A DNA stretch of 9,134 bases, from contig CANHUM010000046.1 in assembly GCA_947463845.1 (NCBI GenBank), positions 1-9,134 on the forward strand, given 5' to 3'. Below are positions 1 to 6,513 of the stretch, piece by piece (position 1 is the stretch's first letter; the number at the start of each line of letters is the position of its first letter). The DNA is from Comamonadaceae bacterium. Its GTDB lineage: Bacteria > Pseudomonadota > Gammaproteobacteria > Burkholderiales > Burkholderiaceae_C. Under the pieces are notes generated by a model. That model was not told the origin of the DNA, did not search any database, and saw only the letters and a list, made by a program, of their open reading frames with translations. A program made the translations under genes and the position numbers.

Positions 1-1123
1 GGGCTTTCAGCAAACGTTCGGCTTGTGGGTAAGCTGCATCGCCCATCCCCAACCGACCCCGTGCATCGCATTCGCAGGCTTGCAGCACGAACACAAAGCG
101 CTCGGCCTGACGAATCGCATCGCAGCGCTCAAGCAGGCGCATCAGGGCCTCTGGCCCCAACTCGGCGCTGCGGTGGATGTTGCCGTGTTCGCGCGCCACC
201 ACTTCGGCCAGTTCCTTGCAGTCGGTCGGCACGCGCAGGCGTTCGCAGACTTTTTGCAAGAGCTTGACGCTGCGGCCTTCGTGGCCAATGTGGCGCGGCA
301 GCACATCGGCAGCCGTGGTGCCTTTGCCCAGGTCGTGCATCAGGCAAGCCACGCGCACAGCCAGCGGCATGTTCAGGCGGGCCGCCATGTCCATCACCAG
401 CATCATGTGCACGCCCGTGTCGATCTCGGGGTGGTACTCGGGCCTTTGGGGCACGCCCCACAAGCGATCCAGTTCAGGCAGCAGCACCTTCAGGGCGCCA
501 CAGGCGCGCAACACTTCGAACATGCGTGAGGGTTGGCTGCTCATCAGCCCACGCGCCAGCTCTTGCCAAACGCGCTCGGGCACCAAGTGGTCCACTTCGC
601 CGTCTTCGACCATCTGGCGCATCAGCGCCATCGTTTCTTCGGCCACGCTGAAGTCGGCAAAGCGGGCCGCAAAGCGCGCCAGCCGCAGGATGCGCACCGG
701 GTCTTCGGCAAAGGCGCCGGTCACGTGGCGCAGCACCTTGGCTTGCAGGTCACGCTGGCCACCGTAGGGGTCGATGATGTGACCTGTCCATGCGCTGTGC
801 GGCTCATGCGCCAGCGCCTCGGGGACTGCCATGGCATTGACCGTGAGGTCTCGCCGGGCCAGGTCTTCTTCGAGTGTGACGTCGGGTGCGGCCTGCACTG
901 CAAAGCCCTTGTAGCCCCGCGCTGTCTTGCGTTCGGTGCGGGCCAGGGCATATTCCTCACGGGTTTGGGGGTGCAAGAAAACCGGAAAGTCCTTGCCCAC
1001 GGGCGCATAGCCCTGCGCGGTCATGGTTTCGGGTGTGCTGCCCACCACCACCCAATCGCGGTCGCTCACGGACAGGCCCATCAAGGCATCGCGCACTGCA
1101 CCGCCGACGACAAAAACACCCAT
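1..1123 (-). CDS. cca: Multifunctional CCA tRNA nucleotidyltransferase / HD phosphohydrolase (C-terminus beyond window)
   Basis: Adds and repairs the 3'-terminal CCA of tRNAs in the cytoplasm, using CTP and ATP. The minus frame is open from the ATG at 1121-1123 to the left edge, giving about 374 residues. The E. coli enzyme is 412, so roughly 35-40 residues are missing, cut by the window rather than by mutation. Class II nucleotidyltransferase landmarks are in order: VGGAVRD at residues 6-12, the catalytic D-R-D at 21-23, EEYALARTERK at 56-66, RRDLTVNA at 90-97, and EDPVRILRLARFAARF at 140-155. An HD domain follows, with H231, H239 and the MHDLGKG motif (H263-D264); in gammaproteobacterial relatives this domain gives phosphatase and phosphodiesterase activity. 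The start is chosen because MGVFVVGG aligns with MKIYLVGG of the E. coli protein. It lies 8 bp after the GST stop, with a weak AAGG ahead of it, so it is probably read from the upstream minus-strand operon. Confidence 0.96.
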   Translation of the reverse strand, partial: MGVFVVGGAVRDALMGLSVSDRDWVVVGSTPETMTAQGYAPVGKDFPVFLHPQTREEYALARTERKTARGYKGFAVQAAPDVTLEEDLARRDLTVNAMAVPEALAHEPHSAWTGHIIDPYGGQRDLQAKVLRHVTGAFAEDPVRILRLARFAARFADFSVAEETMALMRQMVEDGEVDHLVPERVWQELARGLMSSQPSRMFEVLRACGALKVLLPELDRLWGVPQRPEYHPEIDTGVHMMLVMDMAARLNMPLAVRVACLMHDLGKGTTAADVLPRHIGHEGRSVKLLQKVCERLRVPTDCKELAEVVAREHGNIHRSAELGPEALMRLLERCDAIRQAERFVFVLQACECDARGRLGMGDAAYPQAERLLKA

Positions 1124-1131
1124 GCCAGCCT

Positions 1132-1815
1132 TCAGCGATGGAGCCGAAAAGGCTCTTCAAAGTCGATGAAGTCCTGCTCGGCCAACGCCTCGTCGATCCA
1201 GGCCTTCACGCCGGGCAGGGCGCACACACGGTCCATGTAGGTCGCCACCTGGGTGGGCACGGGCAGGGCGTAGGTTTTGAGGCGCATGATCACCGGCGCA
1301 AAGAAAGCGTCGGCGATGGTGAAGTGACGAAACAGCATGGGGCCACCGTGCTCGGCCAGCAAGTTGGACCACATGGACACGATGCGTTGCAGATCGGCGC
1401 GCACGGCAGGCTTGTCGCGCAATGCCAATGCACCCACCTCGGGCAGGTGTGCTTCGATGTTCATCGGGCAGGCACTGCGCAGTCCCACAAAGCCGCTGTG
1501 CATTTCGGCACAAATGCTGCGGGCACGCGCACGGGCCAAACGGTCTTGTGGCCAGAGCTGTTTTTCCGGGGACAGCTCGGCCACGTATTCCGCAATCGCC
1601 AAGGTGTCCCACACGGCCAGGCCATCGTGCACCAGCACGGGTACTTTGCCCACCGGGTTGACGCCCTGCAGTGCCGCCTTGAATTGTGAGTCGGGTGCGA
1701 AGCTGTCAAAGCGGACATAGACCTCTTCAAAGTCGATGCCCGCTTGGCGCAACATCACCCACGGGCGCATCGACCATGACGAATAATTTTTGTTGGCGAT
1801 GTAAAGCTGGATCAT
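1132..1815 (-). CDS. Glutathione S-transferase family protein
   Basis: A cytosolic GST of 227 residues, the usual length. The N-terminal thioredoxin-like domain spans about residues 1-80. It has NYSSWSMRPW at 10-19, where the candidate glutathione-activating serines (S12, S13) sit, the cis-proline loop GKVPVLVHDG at 56-65 (P59), and VWDTLAIAEYVAE at 68-80. In that last segment the usual Glu-Ser pair contacting the glutathione gamma-glutamyl group is Asp70-Thr71. The all-helical C-terminal domain carries the conserved helix-6 N-cap FTIADA at 165-170 (D169). The family conjugates glutathione to electrophiles or acts as an isomerase or peroxidase; the substrate here cannot be read from sequence. 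A purine-rich GAGAGAG (complement of 1820-1826) just before the ATG is a reasonable ribosome site. It lies 15 bp after the SDR stop and 8 bp before cca, so it is an internal gene of the minus-strand operon. Confidence 0.93.
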   Translation of the reverse strand: MIQLYIANKNYSSWSMRPWVMLRQAGIDFEEVYVRFDSFAPDSQFKAALQGVNPVGKVPVLVHDGLAVWDTLAIAEYVAELSPEKQLWPQDRLARARARSICAEMHSGFVGLRSACPMNIEAHLPEVGALALRDKPAVRADLQRIVSMWSNLLAEHGGPMLFRHFTIADAFFAPVIMRLKTYALPVPTQVATYMDRVCALPGVKAWIDEALAEQDFIDFEEPFRLHR

Positions 1816-1830
1816 GGGCTCTCTCGGAAA

Positions 1831-2790
1831 TCAGCGCCCCGCGCCCGATCGCCAGCTGTTCAGTCTGCTGCGCGGGCCTCGGTGCCCCAAATAAGTCGGT
1901 GCCACGCCTGCGACAGACGCGGCCGTGATGCCCAAGGCCGCAAGACCTGGCAGCTGACCCGTCGCCACGTTGTCCACCTTCATCGACGCCAGGTTGTCCC
2001 GACTCATCAAAGGTTCACCTGGGGCCAACTCCATGGCCGCAGCTTGCAACCAGCCCACCCACATGGGCAAACCGATGACTGGACGCCCGCGACCCTGGTT
2101 CACGCCGGCCCACTGACCCGCCCGATTGACCAGTTGCCCCAAGGTCAACACCTGCGGTCCGCACAATTCATAGGTTTGTCCGATGGTGTCCGGTTTTTGC
2201 AAGCAGGTGACCACAGCGCGCGCCACATCACCGACCCAGACAGGCTGAAAGCGTGTGCCACTGCCCGCCAAGGGCATGACAGGCGCGATGCCTTGTAAGT
2301 CGGCAAACAGGTTGAGGAACTTGTCTTCGGCACCAAAGATCACGCTGGGGCGCAGCACCGTCAGTTGCAAGTTGGCACTTCGCAAAACCGCTTCACCGCG
2401 TGCCTTGCTGCGCTGGTACATCGATGGGCCTTGCAGATCGGCACCCAACGCGCTGACATGCACCAAACGTTGCACGCCAGCGTGCTGCATGGCACGAACA
2501 ATCTTGGCCGGCAACTCCACGTGTACCTGCTCAAAGCGGGTTTCGCTGCCATGCAGCACCGCCACCAGATTCACCACTGCGTCGTGACCTGGCATCAGCC
2601 GGGCCAGATCCGCCTCGCTGTGCACCGAGGCTTCGATCACCGTCAGACCGGGTAGGCTTTGCACCTTGGCCGCATTCACAGTGCGGCGTGTGGGCACCGT
2701 GATGTGCCAACCCAAGCGGGCGAGTTGTTCACAAACCTGTCGACCGACAAACCCGCTGCCCCCTAGAACCAGAATGCGCGGTGCACTCAT
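1831..2790 (-). CDS. NDUFA9-type NAD(P)-binding atypical SDR protein
   Basis: A 319-residue Rossmann-fold protein of the extended or atypical short-chain dehydrogenase type. Bacterial members are commonly annotated 'complex I NDUFA9 subunit family protein'. The nucleotide-binding loop GGSGFVG (residues 10-16, GxxGxxG) follows strand ILVLG. VVNLVAVLHG at 72-81, HVSALGA at 111-117, YQRSK (Y125/K129, the SDR Tyr-Lys pair) and LRPSVIFG at 146-153 come in canonical order. A role with respiratory complex I or quinones is known only for the eukaryotic relative and is not shown here; no nuo gene is present in the window. The frame is open 14 codons further upstream, but the start at 2790 is chosen because MSAPRILVLGGSG puts the Rossmann strand at the terminus. 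It also gives an ATGA overlap with the M20 stop codon, typical of translational coupling. Confidence 0.9.
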   Translation of the reverse strand: MSAPRILVLGGSGFVGRQVCEQLARLGWHITVPTRRTVNAAKVQSLPGLTVIEASVHSEADLARLMPGHDAVVNLVAVLHGSETRFEQVHVELPAKIVRAMQHAGVQRLVHVSALGADLQGPSMYQRSKARGEAVLRSANLQLTVLRPSVIFGAEDKFLNLFADLQGIAPVMPLAGSGTRFQPVWVGDVARAVVTCLQKPDTIGQTYELCGPQVLTLGQLVNRAGQWAGVNQGRGRPVIGLPMWVGWLQAAAMELAPGEPLMSRDNLASMKVDNVATGQLPGLAALGITAASVAGVAPTYLGHRGPRSRLNSWRSGAGR

Positions 2791-3992
2791 GCCTTGGCTT
2801 TCTTCAGCCACTGCGTCGCCAATTCCACCCAATACGTGCCGCCCAACGGAATCAGGTCGTCGTTGAAGTCGTAACTCGGGTTGTGCAGTGTGCAGGGGCC
2901 GCCACCGTGGCCCATTTCCCGGTGCGCGCCGTCACCGTTGCTGATGAACACATAAGCGCCCGGCTTGGCTTGCAGCATGTACGAGAAGTCTTCTGCACCC
3001 ATGGTGGGTTCCTGAGGCATGACATGCTCAGCGCCCACGATGCCCGCCATGACTTGTCGCGCGAAGTCCGCTTCGGCTGCGCTGTTGATCGTGGGCGGGT
3101 AATTGCGCTCGAACTCGAACTCGCATGTGGCGTCAAACGCGGCGCAGATCGATTCGGCCACCTGCTTCATGCGCGACTCGATCAGGTCCAGCACCTCGAT
3201 GCTGAAGGTGCGCACTGTGCCCTGAAGTTCGCACGAGTCGGGCACCACGTTGGTGGCTTCGCCCGCATGGATCATGGTGACCGAAATCACGCCCGCATCC
3301 ACCGGCTTTTTGTTGCGGGTGATGATGGTTTGAAAGCCCTGCACCATCTGGCAAGCGATGGGCACAGGGTCGACGCCGTTGTGCGGCAGCGCGGCATGAC
3401 TGCCCTTGCCCCGGATGATGATCTTGAACTCGTTGCTGGACGCCATGACCGGACCGGGGCTGACAGCAAAGGTGCCGACTGCCGCGCCGGGCCAGTTGTG
3501 CATGCCGAACACGGCTTGCATGGGGAATTTGTCAAACAGCCCGTCCTTGATCATCTCGCGGGCGCCACCGCCACCTTCCTCGGCGGGCTGGAAGATCAGG
3601 TACACCGTGCCGTCAAAGTCACGGTGTTTGGCCAAGTGCTTGGCCGCGGCCAACAGCATGGCCGTGTGGCCATCGTGGCCGCAGGCGTGCATCTTGCCCG
3701 GGTAGCTGCTGGCATGGGCGAAGGTGTTGAACTCTTGCATGGGCAGGGCGTCGATGTCAGCGCGCAAACCAATCCCGCGTCCGCATGCACCGCCATCGCG
3801 GCCATGGACGATGCCCACCACGCCAGTCGTGCCCATGCCCCGGTGGATGGGGATGCCCCAGTCGGTCAGCTGCTTGGCCACCACATCGGCCGTGCGCACT
3901 TCTTGGAAGCACAGCTCGGGGTGGGCGTGGATGTCTTTGCGTATGGCGGCAATGCTGGCCGCATCGGTGAGGATGGTGTCAATGAGTTTCAT
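2787..3992 (-). CDS. M20 family metallo-amidohydrolase (hippurate hydrolase / N-acyl-amino-acid hydrolase type)
   Basis: A 401-residue cytosolic di-metal hydrolase of peptidase family M20D, the group of HipO, aminoacylases and IAA-amino-acid hydrolases. Visible motifs are DIHAHPELCFQE at 20-31, RADIDALPMQE at 77-87, MHACGHDGHT at 101-110 with putative metal ligands C104 and H106, QPAEEGGGGA at 135-144 (E138/E139, the general base and a ligand), GMHNWPG at 163-169 (H165), and a C-terminal HNPSYDFND with a ligand His near 370. The dimerisation (lid) domain is expected from about residue 185 to 295. Family members cleave amide bonds of N-acyl or N-aroyl amino acids; the exact substrate is not predictable. 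The frame stays open far upstream, but MKLIDTIL is the family-like N-terminus and an alternative ATG at 4052 would add 20 unlike residues. It is the first gene of the minus operon, ATGA-coupled to the SDR gene. No Shine-Dalgarno precedes the ATG. Confidence 0.94.
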   Translation of the reverse strand: MKLIDTILTDAASIAAIRKDIHAHPELCFQEVRTADVVAKQLTDWGIPIHRGMGTTGVVGIVHGRDGGACGRGIGLRADIDALPMQEFNTFAHASSYPGKMHACGHDGHTAMLLAAAKHLAKHRDFDGTVYLIFQPAEEGGGGAREMIKDGLFDKFPMQAVFGMHNWPGAAVGTFAVSPGPVMASSNEFKIIIRGKGSHAALPHNGVDPVPIACQMVQGFQTIITRNKKPVDAGVISVTMIHAGEATNVVPDSCELQGTVRTFSIEVLDLIESRMKQVAESICAAFDATCEFEFERNYPPTINSAAEADFARQVMAGIVGAEHVMPQEPTMGAEDFSYMLQAKPGAYVFISNGDGAHREMGHGGGPCTLHNPSYDFNDDLIPLGGTYWVELATQWLKKAKA

Positions 3993-3999
3993 GGGGTTC

Positions 4000-4029
4000 A
4001 GTCTAGCGATACTCGGCCCATTTTGCCAA
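4000..4029 (-). promoter_or_regulatory. Putative sigma-70 promoter for the minus-strand M20-SDR-GST-cca operon
   Basis: On the minus strand, TTGGCA (4029-4024, 5/6 to the -35 consensus) is followed after 18 nt by TAGACT (4005-4000, 4/6 to the -10 consensus). Only 7 nt separate the -10 from the M20 ATG. Transcription would therefore begin at or within a base or two of the start codon, in agreement with the absence of a ribosome-binding sequence. Assigned by eye only. Confidence 0.4.
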
Positions 4030-4061
4030 CACCACCCGCACCTGAGGGACATGCATCCGAT

Positions 4062-4089
4062 TTGCGGTGCGGTGTACATCGGCCACAAT
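4062..4089 (+). promoter_or_regulatory. Weak candidate promoter for the molybdopterin oxidoreductase operon
   Basis: TTGCGG (4062-4067, 3/6) and CACAAT (4084-4089, 4/6), spaced 16 nt, face the oxidoreductase gene within the 126-bp divergent region. Initiation near 4096 would leave a leader of about 23 nt before the TTG start. The match is poor, and the site could need an activator or be wrong. Confidence 0.25.
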
Positions 4090-4118
4090 GGAACCACCCA
4101 TCCACGCAAGACACTGAT

Positions 4119-6218
4119 TTGAAAGTCCTCGCCTTGGAACCTGTAGATTCGCTGACCGTTCGCGGGGCTTGCCCGCATGACTGCCCCGACACCTGCGCCT
4201 TGCTGACCACCGTGGAAAACGGCCGCGCGATCAAGGTACAGGGCAATCCGTCGCACGCGCCCACCGATGGTGTGCTGTGCACCAAGGTCTCGCGTTATGC
4301 CGAGCGCACCTACCACCCCGAACGCGTACTTCAGCCCTTGCGCCGTGTGGGGCCCAAGGGCTCGGGCCAGTTTGAACCGGTGGGTTGGGACGAAGCGCTG
4401 GATGCGATCGCCGCCCGATTGAAAACCATTGCCGCACGCGACCCGCAGGCGGTGCTGCCTTACAGCTACGCCGGCACCATGGGCCTGGTGCAAAGCGAGT
4501 CGATTGCGGCACGCTTTTTCCACCAGCTGGGTGCATCGTTGCTGGACCGCACGATTTGCGCCTCGGCCGGGGCTGAAGCCCTGACCCAGACCCTGGGGAA
4601 CAAAGTGGGCATGAAGGTCGAATTTTTTGCCGAATCCAAGCTGATCATCATTTGGGGCAGCAACTCGATTGGCAGCAACCTGCACTTCTGGCGCATTGCC
4701 CAAGAGGCTAAACGCCATGGGGCCAGACTGGTGTGCATCGACCCCCGGCGCAGCGAAACGGCTGAAAAATGCCACGAACACATTGCCCTGCGCCCTGGCA
4801 CCGATGCCGCGCTGGCGCTGGCCCTGATGCACGAATTGATCGTCCATGACTGGCTTGACGCTGACTACATCCACCGCTACACCTTGGGCTGGGACGCTTT
4901 GAAGGCGCGCGCCTTGCAGTGGTCGCCCGAGCGGGCGGCCGACGTGTGCGGTGTGCCGGTCGATCAGATTCGCCGTCTGGCCCGTGACTGGGGCACAACC
5001 CAGCCAGCGGCCATTCGATTGAACTACGGCATGCAGCGCGTGCGCGGGGGCGGCAATGCGGTTCGGGCGATCGCGTGTTTGCCTGCGCTCACCGGGGCTT
5101 GGCGGCACCGTGCAGGCGGGGTGTTGCTGAGCAGTTCGGGGCATTTCCCGGTGCGGCGTGCGGCTTTGCAGCGGCCCGACTTGTTGGGTGAGCGGCGTCC
5201 GCGCACCATCAACATGAGCACCATTGGCGACGATTTGCTGCGCCCGGCATCGCCCGCATTCGGACCACAAATTCAAGCCTTGATCGTCTACAACAGCAAC
5301 CCGGTGGCTGTAGCCCCCGAGTCGGGCAAGGTGGTGCGGGGCTTTGGCCGCGAAGACCTGTTCACGGTCGTGCTGGAGCATTTCCAGACCGACACCGCTG
5401 ACTATGCCGACTTCATCTTGCCCGCCACCACGCAGCTGGAGCATTGGGATATTCATACCAGCTATGGTCACACTGACGTGCTGTTGAATCGTCCGGCGAT
5501 TGCGCCCGTTGGGGGAGCGCGCACCAACACCGACATCTTCAGGGCGCTGGCCGCCCGCATGGGTTTTGACGACCCATGTTTCGCCGAGACCGATGAAAGC
5601 CTGTGCCGCAGCGCCATTGGCGATGCGCAAGACTTTGAGCAGCTGCTCGCACACGGCTTTGCTTCTTTGCCCGTGCCCGATGCGCCGTTTGCGCAAGGCG
5701 GCTTTCCCACGCCTTCAGGCCGCTGCGAATTTTTCAGCCAACGCCTGGCCGATCAGGGACTGGACGGCCTGCCCGACCACCTGCCCAATTACGAGCAGGC
5801 CGTGCCCGGTGGCCGCTATCCGCTGGCCATGATCTCCCCGCCAGCGCGCAACTTCCTCAATTCGACCTTCGTCAACGTGCAAAGCCTGCGCGACATCGAG
5901 GCAGAGCCGGTGCTGGAGATGCACCCCGAGGATGCGGCCCAGCGTGGCATTGAGGACGGCGCTGTGGTGCGTGTGTTCAACGACCGGGGTACTTACCACT
6001 GCAAGGCGCGGGTGGGTCAACGTGCGCGGCCCGGCGTGGTCAATGGCCTGGGTATCTGGTGGCGCAAGCTGGGCCTGAACGGGACCAATGTGAACGAGCT
6101 GACCAGCCAGCATCTGACCGATTTGGGCCGCGCGCCCGTGTTTTACGACTGCCTGGTGGAAGTGGCGCTGGAGACTGGCATCACGGTGGATTCAACCCAG
6201 AAAGTGGAACATGCCTGA
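4119..6218 (+). CDS. Molybdopterin-dependent oxidoreductase, DMSO reductase/formate dehydrogenase superfamily, with N-terminal [4Fe-4S] site
   Basis: About 699 residues of a bis-MGD molybdoenzyme (BisC/FdhA-like, COG0243 style). The N-terminus carries C18-X3-C22-X3-C26-X27-C54, a [4Fe-4S] site, followed by K56, where the family places the lysine between cluster and pterin. Aligned by eye with E. coli FDH-H, C147 (in RTICAS) falls at the selenocysteine/cysteine Mo-ligand position. The MopB core includes IIIWGSN at 176-182 and VCIDPRRSETA at 205-215. A C-terminal dinucleotide-binding domain begins near YPLAMISPPARN (567 onward). No twin-arginine or Sec signal is seen, so the enzyme is probably cytoplasmic. 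Substrate and electron partner are unknown; no small Fe-S or membrane subunit gene lies nearby. The frame is open back to 2781, but that part is antisense to the M20 gene. No in-frame ATG fits, so TTG at 4119 (giving M-KVLALEPVDS) is preferred, with another TTG at 4134 as the alternative. The stop overlaps the next gene. Confidence 0.9.
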   Translation: MKVLALEPVDSLTVRGACPHDCPDTCALLTTVENGRAIKVQGNPSHAPTDGVLCTKVSRYAERTYHPERVLQPLRRVGPKGSGQFEPVGWDEALDAIAARLKTIAARDPQAVLPYSYAGTMGLVQSESIAARFFHQLGASLLDRTICASAGAEALTQTLGNKVGMKVEFFAESKLIIIWGSNSIGSNLHFWRIAQEAKRHGARLVCIDPRRSETAEKCHEHIALRPGTDAALALALMHELIVHDWLDADYIHRYTLGWDALKARALQWSPERAADVCGVPVDQIRRLARDWGTTQPAAIRLNYGMQRVRGGGNAVRAIACLPALTGAWRHRAGGVLLSSSGHFPVRRAALQRPDLLGERRPRTINMSTIGDDLLRPASPAFGPQIQALIVYNSNPVAVAPESGKVVRGFGREDLFTVVLEHFQTDTADYADFILPATTQLEHWDIHTSYGHTDVLLNRPAIAPVGGARTNTDIFRALAARMGFDDPCFAETDESLCRSAIGDAQDFEQLLAHGFASLPVPDAPFAQGGFPTPSGRCEFFSQRLADQGLDGLPDHLPNYEQAVPGGRYPLAMISPPARNFLNSTFVNVQSLRDIEAEPVLEMHPEDAAQRGIEDGAVVRVFNDRGTYHCKARVGQRARPGVVNGLGIWWRKLGLNGTNVNELTSQHLTDLGRAPVFYDCLVEVALETGITVDSTQKVEHA

Positions 6219-6507
6219 ACTGAAAATTGAACGTGAACACACGCTGGGCCTCGCGGGCGCTCGCGCCGTGGCCGAACGCTGGCGCGAACAGGCCGAGCAG
6301 GAGTGGGGCATGACGTGCGAGTCTGAGACTGGCCAGGACGAAGACCGCATGCGCTTTGAACGCAGCGGTGTGAGTGGGGAGCTCAGGGTGACCGACACCC
6401 GCTTTGACCTGCAGTTGAAGCTGGGGTTTTTGTTGGGCGCTTACAGCGGCAAGATCGAAGAAAAAATCCGGGCCAATTTGGACGCGTTGCTGGGGCCAGT
6501 CGCCTGA
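6211..6507 (+). CDS. Polyhydroxyalkanoic acid system family protein (PHA_gran_rgn type)
   Basis: A 98-residue soluble protein resembling the small family found with polyhydroxyalkanoate genes (TIGR02610/PF09650 type). The visible order is typical: IEREHTLGL near the start, an amphipathic helix AGARAVAERWREQAEQEWG at 16-34, a middle beta segment in which RFERSGVSGELRV (48-60) and DTRFDLQLKLGFLLG (62-76) stand out, then a C-terminal helix KIEEKIRANLDALLG. No signal peptide or membrane segment is seen. Its molecular function is not established; association with PHA granules or their regulation is the family annotation, and no phaC, phaA or phasin gene is in this window. The ATG lies inside the end of the oxidoreductase gene (8-bp overlap, different frame), implying co-transcription and probably coupled translation. 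It converges with the transglycosylase gene. Confidence 0.8.
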   Translation: MPELKIEREHTLGLAGARAVAERWREQAEQEWGMTCESETGQDEDRMRFERSGVSGELRVTDTRFDLQLKLGFLLGAYSGKIEEKIRANLDALLGPVA

Positions 6508-6513
6508 ACAGGC

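Noticed and set aside
23..1240. Several plus-strand open frames across the left end
   Set aside because: All are opposite cca and the GST gene, both of which show full family motifs in the minus frame. The minus cca frame simply has no stop within the window.
2781..4118. Plus-strand open frame of about 446 codons continuous with the Mo oxidoreductase, suggesting a giant fusion protein
   Set aside because: It is the exact antisense of the well-supported M20 gene, His/Arg/Gly-rich without domain character, and family homology begins only near 4119-4150.
3993..4118. Possible riboswitch or small RNA gene in the only sizeable non-coding gap
   Set aside because: At 126 bp shared by two divergent promoters there is little room, and I see no aptamer-like conserved stems; only promoter-like hexamers and one imperfect inverted repeat.
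3993..5696. Minus-strand open frame of about 568 codons upstream of the M20 gene
   Set aside because: Antisense to the oxidoreductase with its [4Fe-4S] and MopB motifs. The composition is typical of a shadow frame in GC-rich DNA, and the M20 protein has a proper start at 3992.
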